Counted from the first letter of the stretch, positions 36,419 through 45,037 are shown. The stretch: 64,000 nt of DNA from Alkalinema sp. CACIAM 70d (GCA_002148405.1 MUGG01000121.1:37401-101400); one strand, 5' to 3'. Notes: generated from the letters alone by a model not told the origin. Numbers and translations: made by a program.

Positions 36419-36796
36419 TTACCTGTCAAACAGATCGGTAATCCTCACGGATCCCCCTGCCCGTCCCTCTACCTCTAGCTTCCACCCTTCTAACAACCCC
36501 ATTCCGACCAAAATCCCTGAGGTACAGGCATTTACTTCCACCGATCGAATTTGCCCATCCCAAATTAAAGTTCCTGCATATACCTCAAAGTCACAAAAAC
36601 TCCCATCTCCCAAAACTGCCTCTTGAACACCGCGATAGGCCCAACCCAATTCCATCACCACTTGTTCAGGAATCATCAAGTCACCAGTAAAACCTGTATC
36701 AATGACTGCTGTTAAATTTCTCAATTGTTTTTCCGTTCCCAGTAAAACAATCTGTACTAGAGCTTCACGATTTCCATTCACCGTCCCAAAAATCAT
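36419..36796 (-). CDS. Clan AA (retropepsin-like) aspartic protease
   Basis: A 125-residue protein with the single-domain retropepsin pattern: the catalytic Asp lies in VIDTGFTGDL (~31-40), preceded by VNGNREALVQIVLLG and followed by the ILVGMGLLEGWKLEV (ILG-type) motif near the end. Such small proteins act as homodimers. Its ATG overlaps the stop of the upstream gene (ATGA at 36793-36796), so the two are translationally coupled. A longer frame (to 36862) only runs back into that gene. Substrate is unknown. Confidence 0.82.
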   Translation of the reverse strand: MIFGTVNGNREALVQIVLLGTEKQLRNLTAVIDTGFTGDLMIPEQVVMELGWAYRGVQEAVLGDGSFCDFEVYAGTLIWDGQIRSVEVNACTSGILVGMGLLEGWKLEVEGRAGGSVRITDLFDR

Positions 36797-37062
36797 GACG
36801 ACTCCATGGGGCCTGCATAGCCAATCCGATGCACGGCCCGATGCCCCACTCGAACAAACCAAATTTGTGCTTCTGGTAAGCGTTCTAGCAAAATATCTGC
36901 TGCATTCAAGCTATTTTCCCCGATCGCAAATTCACCTGAATTAATGTCGATCGCGACCACTTTTCCAATGAATTCTGGCTCAACTTGCGATCTAACCTGA
37001 GCTTCATAAAGTGCTTTGCCACGACGAGCAACTTCTTCTTTGGGTGGGTGAAGTTTCTGCAC
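36793..37062 (-). CDS. Small conserved protein coupled to a clan AA aspartic protease
   Basis: An 89-residue protein starting with GTG (37062), supported by GGAGGAA 6-7 bp upstream on the coding strand. Visible segments are RGKALYEAQVRSQVEPEFIGKVVAIDINSGEF, ADILLERLPEAQIWFVRVGHRAVHRIG. I recognise the pairing with a small aspartic protease as recurrent in cyanobacteria, but no function is assigned. An antitoxin-like or substrate role has been neither shown nor excluded. A shortened relative is encoded at 15111-15332. Confidence 0.75.
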   Translation of the reverse strand: MQKLHPPKEEVARRGKALYEAQVRSQVEPEFIGKVVAIDINSGEFAIGENSLNAADILLERLPEAQIWFVRVGHRAVHRIGYAGPMESS

Positions 37063-37275
37063 TTTGCTTCCTCCATACCTTTATCTGTTAGTGTAGCAAA
37101 TCCACTGTCTTGCTAACGTGTTGGCTGCATCCTCACTATGCAGACGATCATTCGCTTCCGGCTAATGATCTCTTCACAGCTGTCCAACAACAGCGCCTCC
37201 GTGAACCAATGGATCAATCCCATAATGCACCTGAAGTACACTAGCGTTGTCATTACTGTTTCGGTTACTGCTGCT

Positions 37276-38049
37276 TTAATCAATGGGTGGTTTAGATAGC
37301 AAGGTTTCTAGGGTGTGGGATTGGAAGGGGAAGGCTCGCACGATCGCGGTGCAGTTCAGTTCGCCGTAGATGTGGGGGAAGTTGCCGAGGTCGGGGACGG
37401 GGTCGAATTGCCAGGGGGCGGTGATTTTTTGGGGGTCGATGCAGAGGAGGATGAGGTCGGGTTGGTCGCGGTAGAACTGGTTGGCGACCCAGAGGATTTT
37501 TTCGCGGGTGGAGCAGTGGATGAAGCCTTCGGTATCGAGGCTGGGGGCGCGGTAGGTGCCGCTGGTTTGGGCTTGTTGCCAAGCGGGGGCGGTGGTGATG
37601 TGGTAGATTTCGTCGATGCGATCGCAGCGGATTTCGATCATGAAGCCGTCGGGGTCGAAGAAGTAGATGCCGCGTCCGGTGGGGCGAGAGATGGGGCCTG
37701 CGTCGATCGGGATGTGGTTGGCTTTGAGGATTTCGACGGCGCGATCGAAGCTTTCTGGGTGGATGTCGAAGGCGAGGTGATTGGCGCGGGTGAATTGCTG
37801 GGTGGGGTCGGGGTTGGGGGGCTGGAGATCGGGTTCCCAGAAGAGATCGAGGATCAATCCGTCGGGGGTTTTGAAGTTGGTGACTTTGCCGTTGGCGACG
37901 AGGTTTTTGAGGGTGGAGGGGATTTCGTCGCCGGAGAGTTGGTGCAGGCCGAGGAGGGTGCCGTAGAAGTGGCAGGAAGCTTGCATGTCTTTGACGTTGA
38001 GGGCGATGTGGTGGACGGTGCGGAGGGTGTTGGGGGGGAGGGTGGGCAT
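37276..38049 (-). CDS. VOC (glyoxalase-type) - DUF952 fusion protein
   Basis: A 257-residue fusion. Residues ~10-145 form a VOC fold (TVHHIALNVKDMQASCHFYGTLLGL, then NHLAFDIHPESFDRAVEIL and GRGIYFFDPDGFMIEIRCD) with His/Glu metal-ligand candidates at His14, His92 region and Glu near 139. Residues ~150-250 are DUF952 (IYHITTAPAWQQA, EGFIHCSTREKILWVANQFY, FPHIYGELNCTAIVRAFPF). DUF952 normally occurs alone. The joint function is unknown; dioxygenase, lyase or isomerase chemistry is possible. The gene lies fully within a plus-strand G-rich tract and so uses C-ending codons almost throughout. Confidence 0.88.
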   Translation of the reverse strand: MPTLPPNTLRTVHHIALNVKDMQASCHFYGTLLGLHQLSGDEIPSTLKNLVANGKVTNFKTPDGLILDLFWEPDLQPPNPDPTQQFTRANHLAFDIHPESFDRAVEILKANHIPIDAGPISRPTGRGIYFFDPDGFMIEIRCDRIDEIYHITTAPAWQQAQTSGTYRAPSLDTEGFIHCSTREKILWVANQFYRDQPDLILLCIDPQKITAPWQFDPVPDLGNFPHIYGELNCTAIVRAFPFQSHTLETLLSKPPID

Positions 38050-38174
38050 GGGGGGAGTGGGAGGGTAGGAGGGTGTTTTTATTTTAGGGGATGGGTGTTG
38101 GGGAGTGGGGAGTAGGAGGGTGGGGAGTGGTGTTATAACAGGGGGTAGTTTCCTTCTGTCATAGCGTTTTGGGT

Positions 38175-41100
38175 ATGGCTGCGAATTCTCGTCGGACTTG
38201 GAAAGAGAAGCGCGATCGGATGGTGCGATCGGATTTTGTGGGGCGTCAGGAGCAGTTGGTGGCGTTTCGGGCTTCGGTGACTGATCCGGAGGCGCAGACG
38301 ATGATTTTTGGGATTTCGGGGCAGGGGGGTGTGGGGAAGACGACGCTGCTGAAGGAGTTTGGACGGATTGCGGCGGAATGTGGGCAGATTGCGGCCTATG
38401 TGGATGAGGGGTCGCCGACGAATCGGGTGGAGGATGTGCCGGAGGCGTTGCATCGGTTAGCGCAGGATTTTGCGGCGCAGAATAAGGATTATAAGTTTGA
38501 GAAGTTTCAGGAGCGTTACCGGACGTATCGCCAGAAGCGGCAGGAGTTGGAGGCTGATCCGGAGGCTCCGAATGGGATTTTGTCGGGGATTGGTCGGACG
38601 GGAACGAAGGTGCTGCTGGGGGGCGTGAAGGCGATTCCTGGGGTGGGGGAGGTGATGGGGGAGTTTGTCGATCGGGATGCGTTGGCGGAGAAGGGTGGGG
38701 AGTTGCTGTCGTTTGCTTGGAAGAAGCTGCGCAATCAGGATGAGGTGCAGTTGGTGACGGAGCCGTTGGAGGTGCTGACGCCGCTGTTTTTGGAGGAGAT
38801 GAATCGGATTGCAGAGAAGCAGATGGTGGTGCTGTTGTTGGATACCTATGAGGTGACGGGGACGTTTTTGGATGATTGGGTACGGGCGGTGTTGGATGGG
38901 CGATATGGGGATGATTTGACGGGGAATTTTCGGTTGTGTATTGCGGGGCGGGAACCGTTGGATCGGAATGCTTGGGTGGGGTTGGAGGCTTGCATTGCCC
39001 GATCGCCGTTGGAGCCGTTTACGGAGGAGGAGGCGCGGCGGTTTTTGGCGAGTAAGGGGATTACGAGTGAGGCGGTGATTGGGGAGATTTGGCGGTTGTC
39101 GGGGGGTGGGTTGCCGATGTTGGTGTCGATGATGGCAGATAGTGCTCCGACGACGGGGGATGGGGTGGAGGATCCCTGTGAGTTTGCGGTGGAGCGGTTT
39201 TTGAAGTGGGAGTCGGATGGGGCACGGCGGCAGTTGGCGATGGAGGGGGCCTGTGCGCGGGTGCTGAATGAGGATGTGGTGGCGGTGTTGGGGGATGGGG
39301 CGTTTGAGTGGTTGAAGGGTTGTGCGTTTGTGGTGCGGGATGGGGCGTGCTGGCGCTATCACTCGGTGGTGCGGGAGCAGATGGTGCGCTATGGGATGCA
39401 GCGGTCTGGGAAGCGCTGGGCGGAGGTGCATGGCAAGTTGGCGGGGTATTACGCCGAGCGGCAGGGGGCGTTGGGGCTGGAGGCGGGCAAAGAGGCGAAG
39501 GATGAGGTGTGGCGGGAGTTTGCGTTGGAGGGGCTGTATCACGAGTTGTGTGTGGCTCCGCAGGGGAAGGTGGGGCTGGCGCTGAATGGTTTTTTGCGGG
39601 CGCTGAAGCAGTCGCGGGCGTTTGCGCGGGAGTGGGCGGGGGTGATGGTGCAGGCGGGGCTGGAGGCGCGGTGTGAGGGGTTGCGGCGCTGGGGAGAGCG
39701 GCTGGTGGAGGGGCTGGTGGCGCAGCGGGAGAAGCGCTATGGGGATGCGATTGCTGTGCTGACAGCGTTGTTGGCGGAGGCGGGGATTGAGGAGAAGTTG
39801 CGGGCAGTGGCGCTGGATTGGCGAGGGCGGTGGCATCGGCAGAACCAGCAGCAGCAGGCTGCGCTGAAGGACTTGCAGCAGGCGGTGGAGATTGATGGTG
39901 AGGAAGCAGAATATTGGTTTGATTTCGCTGTGACCTATCAAAACTTGCAACGGTATGGGGAGGCGATTACAGCCTACCAAAAAGTGATCGAACTCGACCC
40001 GACAAATGCTTATCCTCACAATAACTTGGGCAATGTCTATAAAGAGCAGAAACGTTATGAGGAGGCGATCACGGCCTACGAGAAAGCGATCGAGCTCGAC
40101 CCAAAATTGGTTTACCCTCACAATGGCTTAGGCAATGTATATGGTGATCAAAAACAGGATAAGAAGTCTATTGCAGCGTACGAAAGAGCAATCGGACTTG
40201 CCCCAACATTTGCCTATCCTCACAACAACTTAGGATCTATCTACTATGATCAGGAGCGTTATGAAGAGGCAATAGCAGCATATCAAAAAGCAATCGAACT
40301 TGACCCGAAATTTGCTGCTCCTCATAATGGCTTAGGTAATGTATACAGCAATCAGAAGCGTTATGAAGAGGCAATAGCAGCATATCAAAAAGCAATCGAA
40401 CTCGACCCGAAATTTGCTGCTCCTCATAATGGCTTAGGTAATGTATACAGCAATCAGAAGCGTTATGAAGAGGCAATTATGGCGTACCAAAGAGCGATCG
40501 AACTTGATCCAGGAAATGCCAGTCCTCATAATAACTTAGGTAATGTGTATAAAGAGTGGAAACTGTACAAGGAGGCAATTGAAGCATACCAAAAAGCAAT
40601 CGAGCTTGACCCAGAAGATGCCAGTCATCACAATAACTTAGGCAACTTCTATAGCGATCAAAAATCGCATAAAGAGGCGATCATGGCCTACCAGAGAGCG
40701 ATCGAACTCGACCCGAAATTTTCCACTCCTCATAATGGTTTAGGCAATGTATACAGCGATCAGAAGCGTTATGAAGAGGCGATTGTAGCTTATCAAAAAG
40801 CGATCGAACTCGACCCAAAAGATGCCGATCCTTGCAATAACTTGGGTAATGTCTACAGAGATCAGAAGCGTTATGAAGAGGCAATAGCAGTATACCAAAA
40901 AGCAGTCGAACTCGACTCTGAATGTAAGTGGGTATTCGCTAATCGAGGGAAAACGTATCACTTAATGAAACGCTATGAGGAAGCATTGAAGGATTTTGAC
41001 CGCGCGATAGAGCTTGACCCTGAATATAAATGGGTAATTGCTTCCCGTGGTCAAACGTATCAAGCGTTAGAACGCTATGAGGAAGCATTGAAGGATTTTG

Positions 41101-41762
41101 ACCGCGCGATAGAGCTTGACCCTGAATATAAATGGGTAATTGCTTCCCGTGGTCAAACGTATCAAGCGTTAGAACGCTATGAAGAGGCATTGAAGGATTT
41201 TGACCGTGCGATCGAACTAGATCCTACTGCTTGGAAATATGGCCAACGAGGGGAAACCTATCGCTTGATGCAACGTTATGAGGAAGCATTGAAGGATTTT
41301 GACCGCGCGATCGAACTAAATTCTGAATACCGTTGGGCAATCTTGACGCGAGGAGCAATTTATCAGGCATTGGGTCAGTTTGAAAATGTATTGAAAGACC
41401 TTAATCGTTTAATCGAACTAGATCCTGAAAATAATTGGTATCTTTGTCTCCGTACTTTGACTTACCTTAAACTCAATCAACCTGACCTCGCCTATGCGGA
41501 CTTCCAAACAGCGATTGCTAATACCCAAACAAACTATGTAAACGATCCTACTGACTTGCGAAATATCTTTAATCTTGCTCTCTATCACCTTGCCGCAGGC
41601 AACCCAGAAGCCAGCGATGCCTTTTACCTCAACAACCTCAACGCCCCAACCGAGTGGCTAGAAATGGCCAGCCAAGACCTCACCGAGTTTCTAAATCTCT
41701 TTCCCGATCATCCCCACGCCCAACAAATCCTACAACGCCTCCACCAAGCCGATCCCCCCTAA
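38175..41762 (+). CDS. STAND-type NTPase with ~16 TPR repeats
   Basis: A 1195-residue cytoplasmic protein. After FVGRQEQL (21-28) come Walker A GQGGVGKT (~49-56) and Walker B VVLLLDTYEV (~217-226), with LCIAGREPL as sensor-like segment and a winged-helix-like region to ~430, the order of STAND/NACHT-type ATPases. Residues ~133-165 hold a Gly-rich hydrophobic insertion. The second half (from ~575) has two TPR families: HNNLGNVYxxQKRYEEAIxAYQKAIELDP and ASRGQTYQALERYEEALKDFDRAIELDP. No separate effector domain is evident. STAND-TPR proteins often act as ligand-triggered switches, some in phage defence; that role is inference. The ATG at 38175 is chosen over a TTG at 38169. Codon use changes sharply near 39,930. 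Confidence 0.85.
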   Translation: MAANSRRTWKEKRDRMVRSDFVGRQEQLVAFRASVTDPEAQTMIFGISGQGGVGKTTLLKEFGRIAAECGQIAAYVDEGSPTNRVEDVPEALHRLAQDFAAQNKDYKFEKFQERYRTYRQKRQELEADPEAPNGILSGIGRTGTKVLLGGVKAIPGVGEVMGEFVDRDALAEKGGELLSFAWKKLRNQDEVQLVTEPLEVLTPLFLEEMNRIAEKQMVVLLLDTYEVTGTFLDDWVRAVLDGRYGDDLTGNFRLCIAGREPLDRNAWVGLEACIARSPLEPFTEEEARRFLASKGITSEAVIGEIWRLSGGGLPMLVSMMADSAPTTGDGVEDPCEFAVERFLKWESDGARRQLAMEGACARVLNEDVVAVLGDGAFEWLKGCAFVVRDGACWRYHSVVREQMVRYGMQRSGKRWAEVHGKLAGYYAERQGALGLEAGKEAKDEVWREFALEGLYHELCVAPQGKVGLALNGFLRALKQSRAFAREWAGVMVQAGLEARCEGLRRWGERLVEGLVAQREKRYGDAIAVLTALLAEAGIEEKLRAVALDWRGRWHRQNQQQQAALKDLQQAVEIDGEEAEYWFDFAVTYQNLQRYGEAITAYQKVIELDPTNAYPHNNLGNVYKEQKRYEEAITAYEKAIELDPKLVYPHNGLGNVYGDQKQDKKSIAAYERAIGLAPTFAYPHNNLGSIYYDQERYEEAIAAYQKAIELDPKFAAPHNGLGNVYSNQKRYEEAIAAYQKAIELDPKFAAPHNGLGNVYSNQKRYEEAIMAYQRAIELDPGNASPHNNLGNVYKEWKLYKEAIEAYQKAIELDPEDASHHNNLGNFYSDQKSHKEAIMAYQRAIELDPKFSTPHNGLGNVYSDQKRYEEAIVAYQKAIELDPKDADPCNNLGNVYRDQKRYEEAIAVYQKAVELDSECKWVFANRGKTYHLMKRYEEALKDFDRAIELDPEYKWVIASRGQTYQALERYEEALKDFDRAIELDPEYKWVIASRGQTYQALERYEEALKDFDRAIELDPTAWKYGQRGETYRLMQRYEEALKDFDRAIELNSEYRWAILTRGAIYQALGQFENVLKDLNRLIELDPENNWYLCLRTLTYLKLNQPDLAYADFQTAIANTQTNYVNDPTDLRNIFNLALYHLAAGNPEASDAFYLNNLNAPTEWLEMASQDLTEFLNLFPDHPHAQQILQRLHQADPP
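40257..40460 (+). repeat. 102-bp near-perfect tandem duplication of a TPR unit
   Basis: 40257-40358 and 40359-40460 differ at one position (T/C in the Asp codon region). One TPR of 34 residues per unit. Confidence 0.95.
40971..41174 (+). repeat. Second 102-bp tandem duplication of a TPR unit
   Basis: 40971-41072 begins like the following unit but differs in its first two bases and context; the segment from 40973 repeats at 41075 with the DFDRAIELDPEYKWVIASRGQTYQALE unit duplicated essentially exactly. It belongs to the other TPR family of the same protein. Confidence 0.9.
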
Positions 41763-41822
41763 CCCCCGCGCTACGCGCCGCTAACGCTAGAAATAAAGGG
41801 GGAACCGAGCCAGATGGTTAGA

Positions 41823-42170
41823 TTACAACGGTAAAAATTCGATGCGATTCATCAATTCTTCCAGACTACAAGCCTGGGCAATAATCTCTAAATCACGAAC
41901 ACAATCGCCAATACTCGCCAGTTGCTGATGCGAATAAACAATTCCACAAAAATCGATCGATGCGGCTAATAACTCATTCGCGATCGGGAAAAAGTCATCA
42001 TCCCGCGTAAACAAAACCCGCTGTAATTCAGTCGCTCTTGCCAATACATCAGGATCTAATAATCCCGATCGGCTATCTTCCTGCACCGTCAAAACATCCA
42101 CACCCCGCATTCTTAAACCGAGTGTGATTTGGCGCGGCACTTGCTCATCCATGTAAAACCGAACACTCAT
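41823..42170 (-). CDS. DUF5615 (PIN-like) toxin-type protein
   Basis: A 115-residue protein of the DUF5615 PIN-like family: FYMDEQVPRQITLGLRMRGVDV carries the first acidic residue, and LFTRDDDFF the second acidic cluster; IVYSHQQLASIGDCVRDL follows. These proteins are thought to be RNase toxins. Its ATG overlaps the stop of the upstream DUF433 gene by one base, the normal arrangement for the module. The pair lies downstream of and convergent with the STAND gene. Confidence 0.88.
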   Translation of the reverse strand: MSVRFYMDEQVPRQITLGLRMRGVDVLTVQEDSRSGLLDPDVLARATELQRVLFTRDDDFFPIANELLAASIDFCGIVYSHQQLASIGDCVRDLEIIAQACSLEELMNRIEFLPL

Positions 42171-42481
42171 TACAGCAATCCATCCGCCCGCAGTCTAGAC
42201 GCGATCGCTGAAGGAGAGGCTGCCTTGAGCGTTCGAGCCAACTCAAGACGGCGTGCCATATCTGCATCGATTTCTGCTTTGTGATCCCAGTAGTAAGCCA
42301 GCGCCGAGTGAATTTGACTAAGGGAAATATGGGGATATTGAAAATGTAATTCTGCCGGACTCCAGCCATAGGTGAGATGCGAAGTCACCAACTCCACAAC
42401 CTTCATCGTACTCCCCGCAATGTAAGGAATCCGATCGTCACCGACGCTAATGTACTTGTACTCAGTGTTTTGGAGCGACAT
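42170..42481 (-). CDS. DUF433 antitoxin-type protein
   Basis: A 103-residue protein of the DUF433 family. The pattern VELVTSHLTYGWSPAELHFQYPHISLSQIHSALAYYWDHKAEID is typical, combining a winged-helix-like part with a toxin-contacting helix. It precedes and is translationally coupled to the DUF5615 gene, so it probably neutralises that protein and autoregulates the operon. The ATG at 42481 is preferred over an in-frame GTG 9 bp upstream. Confidence 0.88.
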   Translation of the reverse strand: MSLQNTEYKYISVGDDRIPYIAGSTMKVVELVTSHLTYGWSPAELHFQYPHISLSQIHSALAYYWDHKAEIDADMARRLELARTLKAASPSAIASRLRADGLL

Positions 42482-42490
42482 GACAAACAC

Positions 42491-42898
42491 AGCAGGAAAG
42501 GTCAGTAGTTATAGTGTAGCGCATGACTATCTATCAACCCTAACCTCGTGATAGTGCTTCTGTTCTGGTGCTCCGCCCTCCTCAATGTTGCCGATCGCCA
42601 TTGTTGCGAAGTGTCTCACGAGGCTTGACAGTTCCCCTCGTTATCCGTAGGCTTATTTCTCATAGCTGATTACAACCGTGTTTAACTTCCCGATTCGATC
42701 AGCTTGTCTCCCAAAAATTAAGGCGCTGCCTAAGTTGCTGGTAACAACGGAAGGCAGCTAAACCCCCAAGCTGATAGTAGCAGCAAGGCGGTCTGACACG
42801 GATTGTAACATTCGATCGGGCCACCCTACTTGTCCTGCAAAGAGGGTGGCTTTAATTTTTGGGGTTTCTTCCTACCTCAACATCCAGGAGAAATCCCC
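42491..42898. other. Intergenic region, no gene recognised
   Basis: About 400 bp between the divergent DUF433 gene and the small gene at 42899. A GCTGCC/GGCAGC-type inverted repeat occurs around 42724-42759. No RNA family is recognised. Confidence 0.4.
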
Positions 42899-43126
42899 AT
42901 GTTTATTGGCTTCATCGGCAACGATCGACCAGATCATCCGATCGACGACTCCCGCAGACCCTTCCAAATCTACCTCCTCGGCACCCGCGAAGAAATCCAA
43001 TCCACCATCAACCAACTGCAAGTAGTACGGTTTTGCGATCGCACTCGCTGGAGTCCCCCCATTCCCGTCCTCGGCTCCGATTGGAAATACATCAGCATGA
43101 TGGAACGCGATCGACCCTCCCAGTAA
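42899..43126 (+). CDS. Small conserved hypothetical protein, 75 aa
   Basis: Starts at an ATG with AGGAG 8 bp before it. It contains FQIYLLGTREEIQSTINQLQVVRFCDRTRWSPPIPVLGSDWKYISMMERDRP. The LxGTREEIxxTIxxL...WSxPIP pattern recurs in small cyanobacterial proteins of unknown function. No membrane segment. It is convergent with the gene at 43196. Confidence 0.6.
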   Translation: MFIGFIGNDRPDHPIDDSRRPFQIYLLGTREEIQSTINQLQVVRFCDRTRWSPPIPVLGSDWKYISMMERDRPSQ

Positions 43127-43195
43127 TCGCCCCAGCATTCCACCAACCGCTCCTCCACCCTCCCATCCCTATGCTCTATACACTTAGTTCTTCCA

Positions 43196-43837
43196 TTAAG
43201 TTTGTTTCCGGACGGGCAGTGTCCAATTATCTTTTTGATTCAGTTCATGCCGTTGGCCTTGGCTCAGCAGCCATAATGTGGTGCGGGTACGGAAGCGACC
43301 TACCACAATACGATCGCCGGAATTCCAATTCCCAGCCTTGCGATCAACCACCTTCACCACAGAAGCATGGCCACAATATTGCTTTTGCCCTTGGTCAACT
43401 GCCACCTGAAAAAAGGAACTGGGCTCATACCCCGCAGGTACTTTAAAAAAGCCATAGACATGGTGACGTCCGCGCCAAGGTTGTACGACGACTCTTTCTG
43501 GTTTGATACCTGTGAGATCAGTGGGTGCGGCATTCTCTGCTTTTTCCCATGGCGCTATTTCCGAAGGGGCCTGATCGGTAGATTGGGCCATTTTTTGAGG
43601 GGGGTGATGGAGCGTTTGTCGCACTACTTGACGGAGATGCTGCCCTAGGGCGTGCTCATCTGGCGACTCTTCAGCAGCCATCATTTCAACTTCGGGGTCA
43701 AATTCCGGTTCCGTTGGACATTGGGAAATCGCTTGAAGCTTATGGGGAACGATCATACTTCCTGCCACAAGGCCAGAGAGAGTAATGATTCCTAAAAAGG
43801 TATAGATCCATCGAATGGAGTGACGATTCGGTCGCAT
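43196..43837 (-). CDS. Hypothetical membrane-anchored or exported protein, 213 aa
   Basis: One hydrophobic helix at ~11-30 (signal anchor), an acidic low-complexity stretch (42-105), and a compact C-terminal part (about 110-213) with VVVQPWRGRHHVYGFFKVPAGYEPSSFFQVAVDQGQKQYCGHASVVKVVDR and SGDRIVVGRFRTRTTLWLLSQG. The C-terminal half has alternating hydrophobic residues suggestive of a beta domain. I do not recognise a family. Confidence 0.6.
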   Translation of the reverse strand: MRPNRHSIRWIYTFLGIITLSGLVAGSMIVPHKLQAISQCPTEPEFDPEVEMMAAEESPDEHALGQHLRQVVRQTLHHPPQKMAQSTDQAPSEIAPWEKAENAAPTDLTGIKPERVVVQPWRGRHHVYGFFKVPAGYEPSSFFQVAVDQGQKQYCGHASVVKVVDRKAGNWNSGDRIVVGRFRTRTTLWLLSQGQRHELNQKDNWTLPVRKQT

Positions 43838-44251
43838 AACATCTTGATCCGGGGTATTAGGTTGAGAAGTCGAAAAACGGGGCTTGAGAGCTTCATTCTC
43901 AAGTTAAAGGGCAGATGTTACCTCGGTATGGCAGCCCCATTTCAACTTTATAAATCCCCGCAGTTTCTCAAAATCACCGATCGAACGCTTGATCACCGGG
44001 TATTTCAGCGTAAAGGCTCAAACGTATACAGCCAAAATTGTCGAATACAACAAAATAGACCTCTTCGACAACCGTTAGCTTTTATACGCAGTTCTTTGAC
44101 ACTGCCGATCGCAGCACCAAGGAATAAGTTGCACTGACAGCCTGTTGATTCTCTGAATTAGCGAATCTGATGAATAGATAAATGTTTTTGGTATTTTAAA
44201 GTGAAATACTAAATTCTAGAATTCTAAGTTCGATCGTCCACGCACCAAACT
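43838..44251. other. Intergenic region, no gene recognised
   Basis: About 410 bp of AT-richer DNA between divergent genes. A plus-strand frame of 105 codons has no protein-like features. A near-palindrome TTCTAGAATTCTAA lies at about 44213-44226, close to the next gene's start. Confidence 0.4.
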
Positions 44252-44572
44252 ATGGAAGACTTTGAAGTAACTCCAGAACTCCTCAAAACCATCGAAATTC
44301 TCGAAGGACTAGAAATTTTGCTTGAACAAGCACCGACCCCTGCAATTTCGGAGATTTTGCAAGAAGCATGGCTGCATGTAACCCATACCTTTCCTGAAGA
44401 TTTTCAAGAAGCGACCTGTGATGATGCCGGAGCTGAAGGATTACGGCGATATCTGAGAGTTAAAGCTGCCTTTTCTGACCCAGGAACCACCACCCTCAGT
44501 TGGGATGATTTACAAGACTACTATCGTCATCGCTTACCGATCGAGTTAGATGACACCGATGAAGCCGAATAA
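44252..44572 (+). CDS. Small acidic hypothetical protein, 106 aa
   Basis: Strongly acidic helical protein (MEDFEVTPELLKTIEILEGLEILLEQAP, then GAEGLRRYLRVKAAF and SWDDLQDYYRHRLPIELDD). No signal, membrane segment or known domain. No clear ribosome site precedes the ATG. It stands alone, convergent with the roadblock-like gene. Confidence 0.6.
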   Translation: MEDFEVTPELLKTIEILEGLEILLEQAPTPAISEILQEAWLHVTHTFPEDFQEATCDDAGAEGLRRYLRVKAAFSDPGTTTLSWDDLQDYYRHRLPIELDDTDEAE

Positions 44573-44659
44573 CTTGCCCCGAATGCAAGAATTAGGTTGC
44601 GTGCAAAAGCTAGGTTCAGTGCAAAAGATTAGCTAAAATTCCTTGTAAAATTAACGCGC

Positions 44660-45037
44660 TTAAATGACAAGATTTTTTTCCAACTGTGCTAGCTTGAAAC
44701 GGGCCAAAGCCAGATTCCCTTTTTCCCGATCGAGCACCAGATAGAAAAAGAGTCCTTCAACTGCTTGGGTGAGCCGAATCAAATGATACTGGCTTGTCAG
44801 AGTAATTAGAATATCTTCAATTCGATCGTTGAGCTGCAAAGATTGTGCCACTCGGAGTTTTGCACGAATAACCTCGGTGTTGCCTGCTACTGCAAGCTCA
44901 AGCTTATTTAAAGGAAAAGCTGGCGTATCGGTTCCGGCTAATCCCAAGCACATTCCTGTCTTCCAATCCCCTAAGGCTGCGCCTAGTGAGCCTTCTACGG
45001 TCAGTGCCGCCTGTAGCGTTGCGCGTACATTACTCAT
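44660..45037 (-). CDS. Roadblock/LC7-like small protein
   Basis: A 125-residue protein whose order fits the roadblock/LC7 fold: ATLQAALTVEGSLGAALGDWKTGMCLGLAG (start helix, VEG turn, GAAL-D--TG strand pair), a middle helix with VIRAKLRVAQSLQLNDRIEDILITLTSQYHLIRLTQ and VEGLFFYLVLDREKGNLALARFKLAQLE. Bacterial members regulate small Ras-like GTPases or act in surface sensing. No MglA-like GTPase gene is nearby. Confidence 0.7.
   Translation of the reverse strand: MSNVRATLQAALTVEGSLGAALGDWKTGMCLGLAGTDTPAFPLNKLELAVAGNTEVIRAKLRVAQSLQLNDRIEDILITLTSQYHLIRLTQAVEGLFFYLVLDREKGNLALARFKLAQLEKNLVI

Noticed and set aside
37315..38115. 266-codon plus-strand open frame over the VOC-DUF952 gene
   Set aside because: Gly/Val/Glu-rich product from the same G-rich tract; the minus-strand frame matches VOC and DUF952.
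38457..40121. 554-codon minus-strand open frame antisense to the STAND gene
   Set aside because: His/Pro/Arg/Leu-rich product with no domain; it is open only because the plus strand is G-rich and so lacks antisense stops. The plus-strand frame has clear Walker and TPR motifs.
40971..40972. Exact start of the second TPR duplication
   Set aside because: The repeat phase can be set at several bases, so I could not define a unique boundary; only the ~102-bp period is certain.
42859..43446. 195-codon plus-strand frame overlapping the 75-aa gene
   Set aside because: Shifted frame with Pro/His/Arg-rich product; the 75-aa frame has a proper AGGAG site and the 3' part is antisense to the gene at 43196.
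43820..44137. 105-codon plus-strand frame
   Set aside because: Starts inside the divergent gene's 5' end and has no protein-like features.
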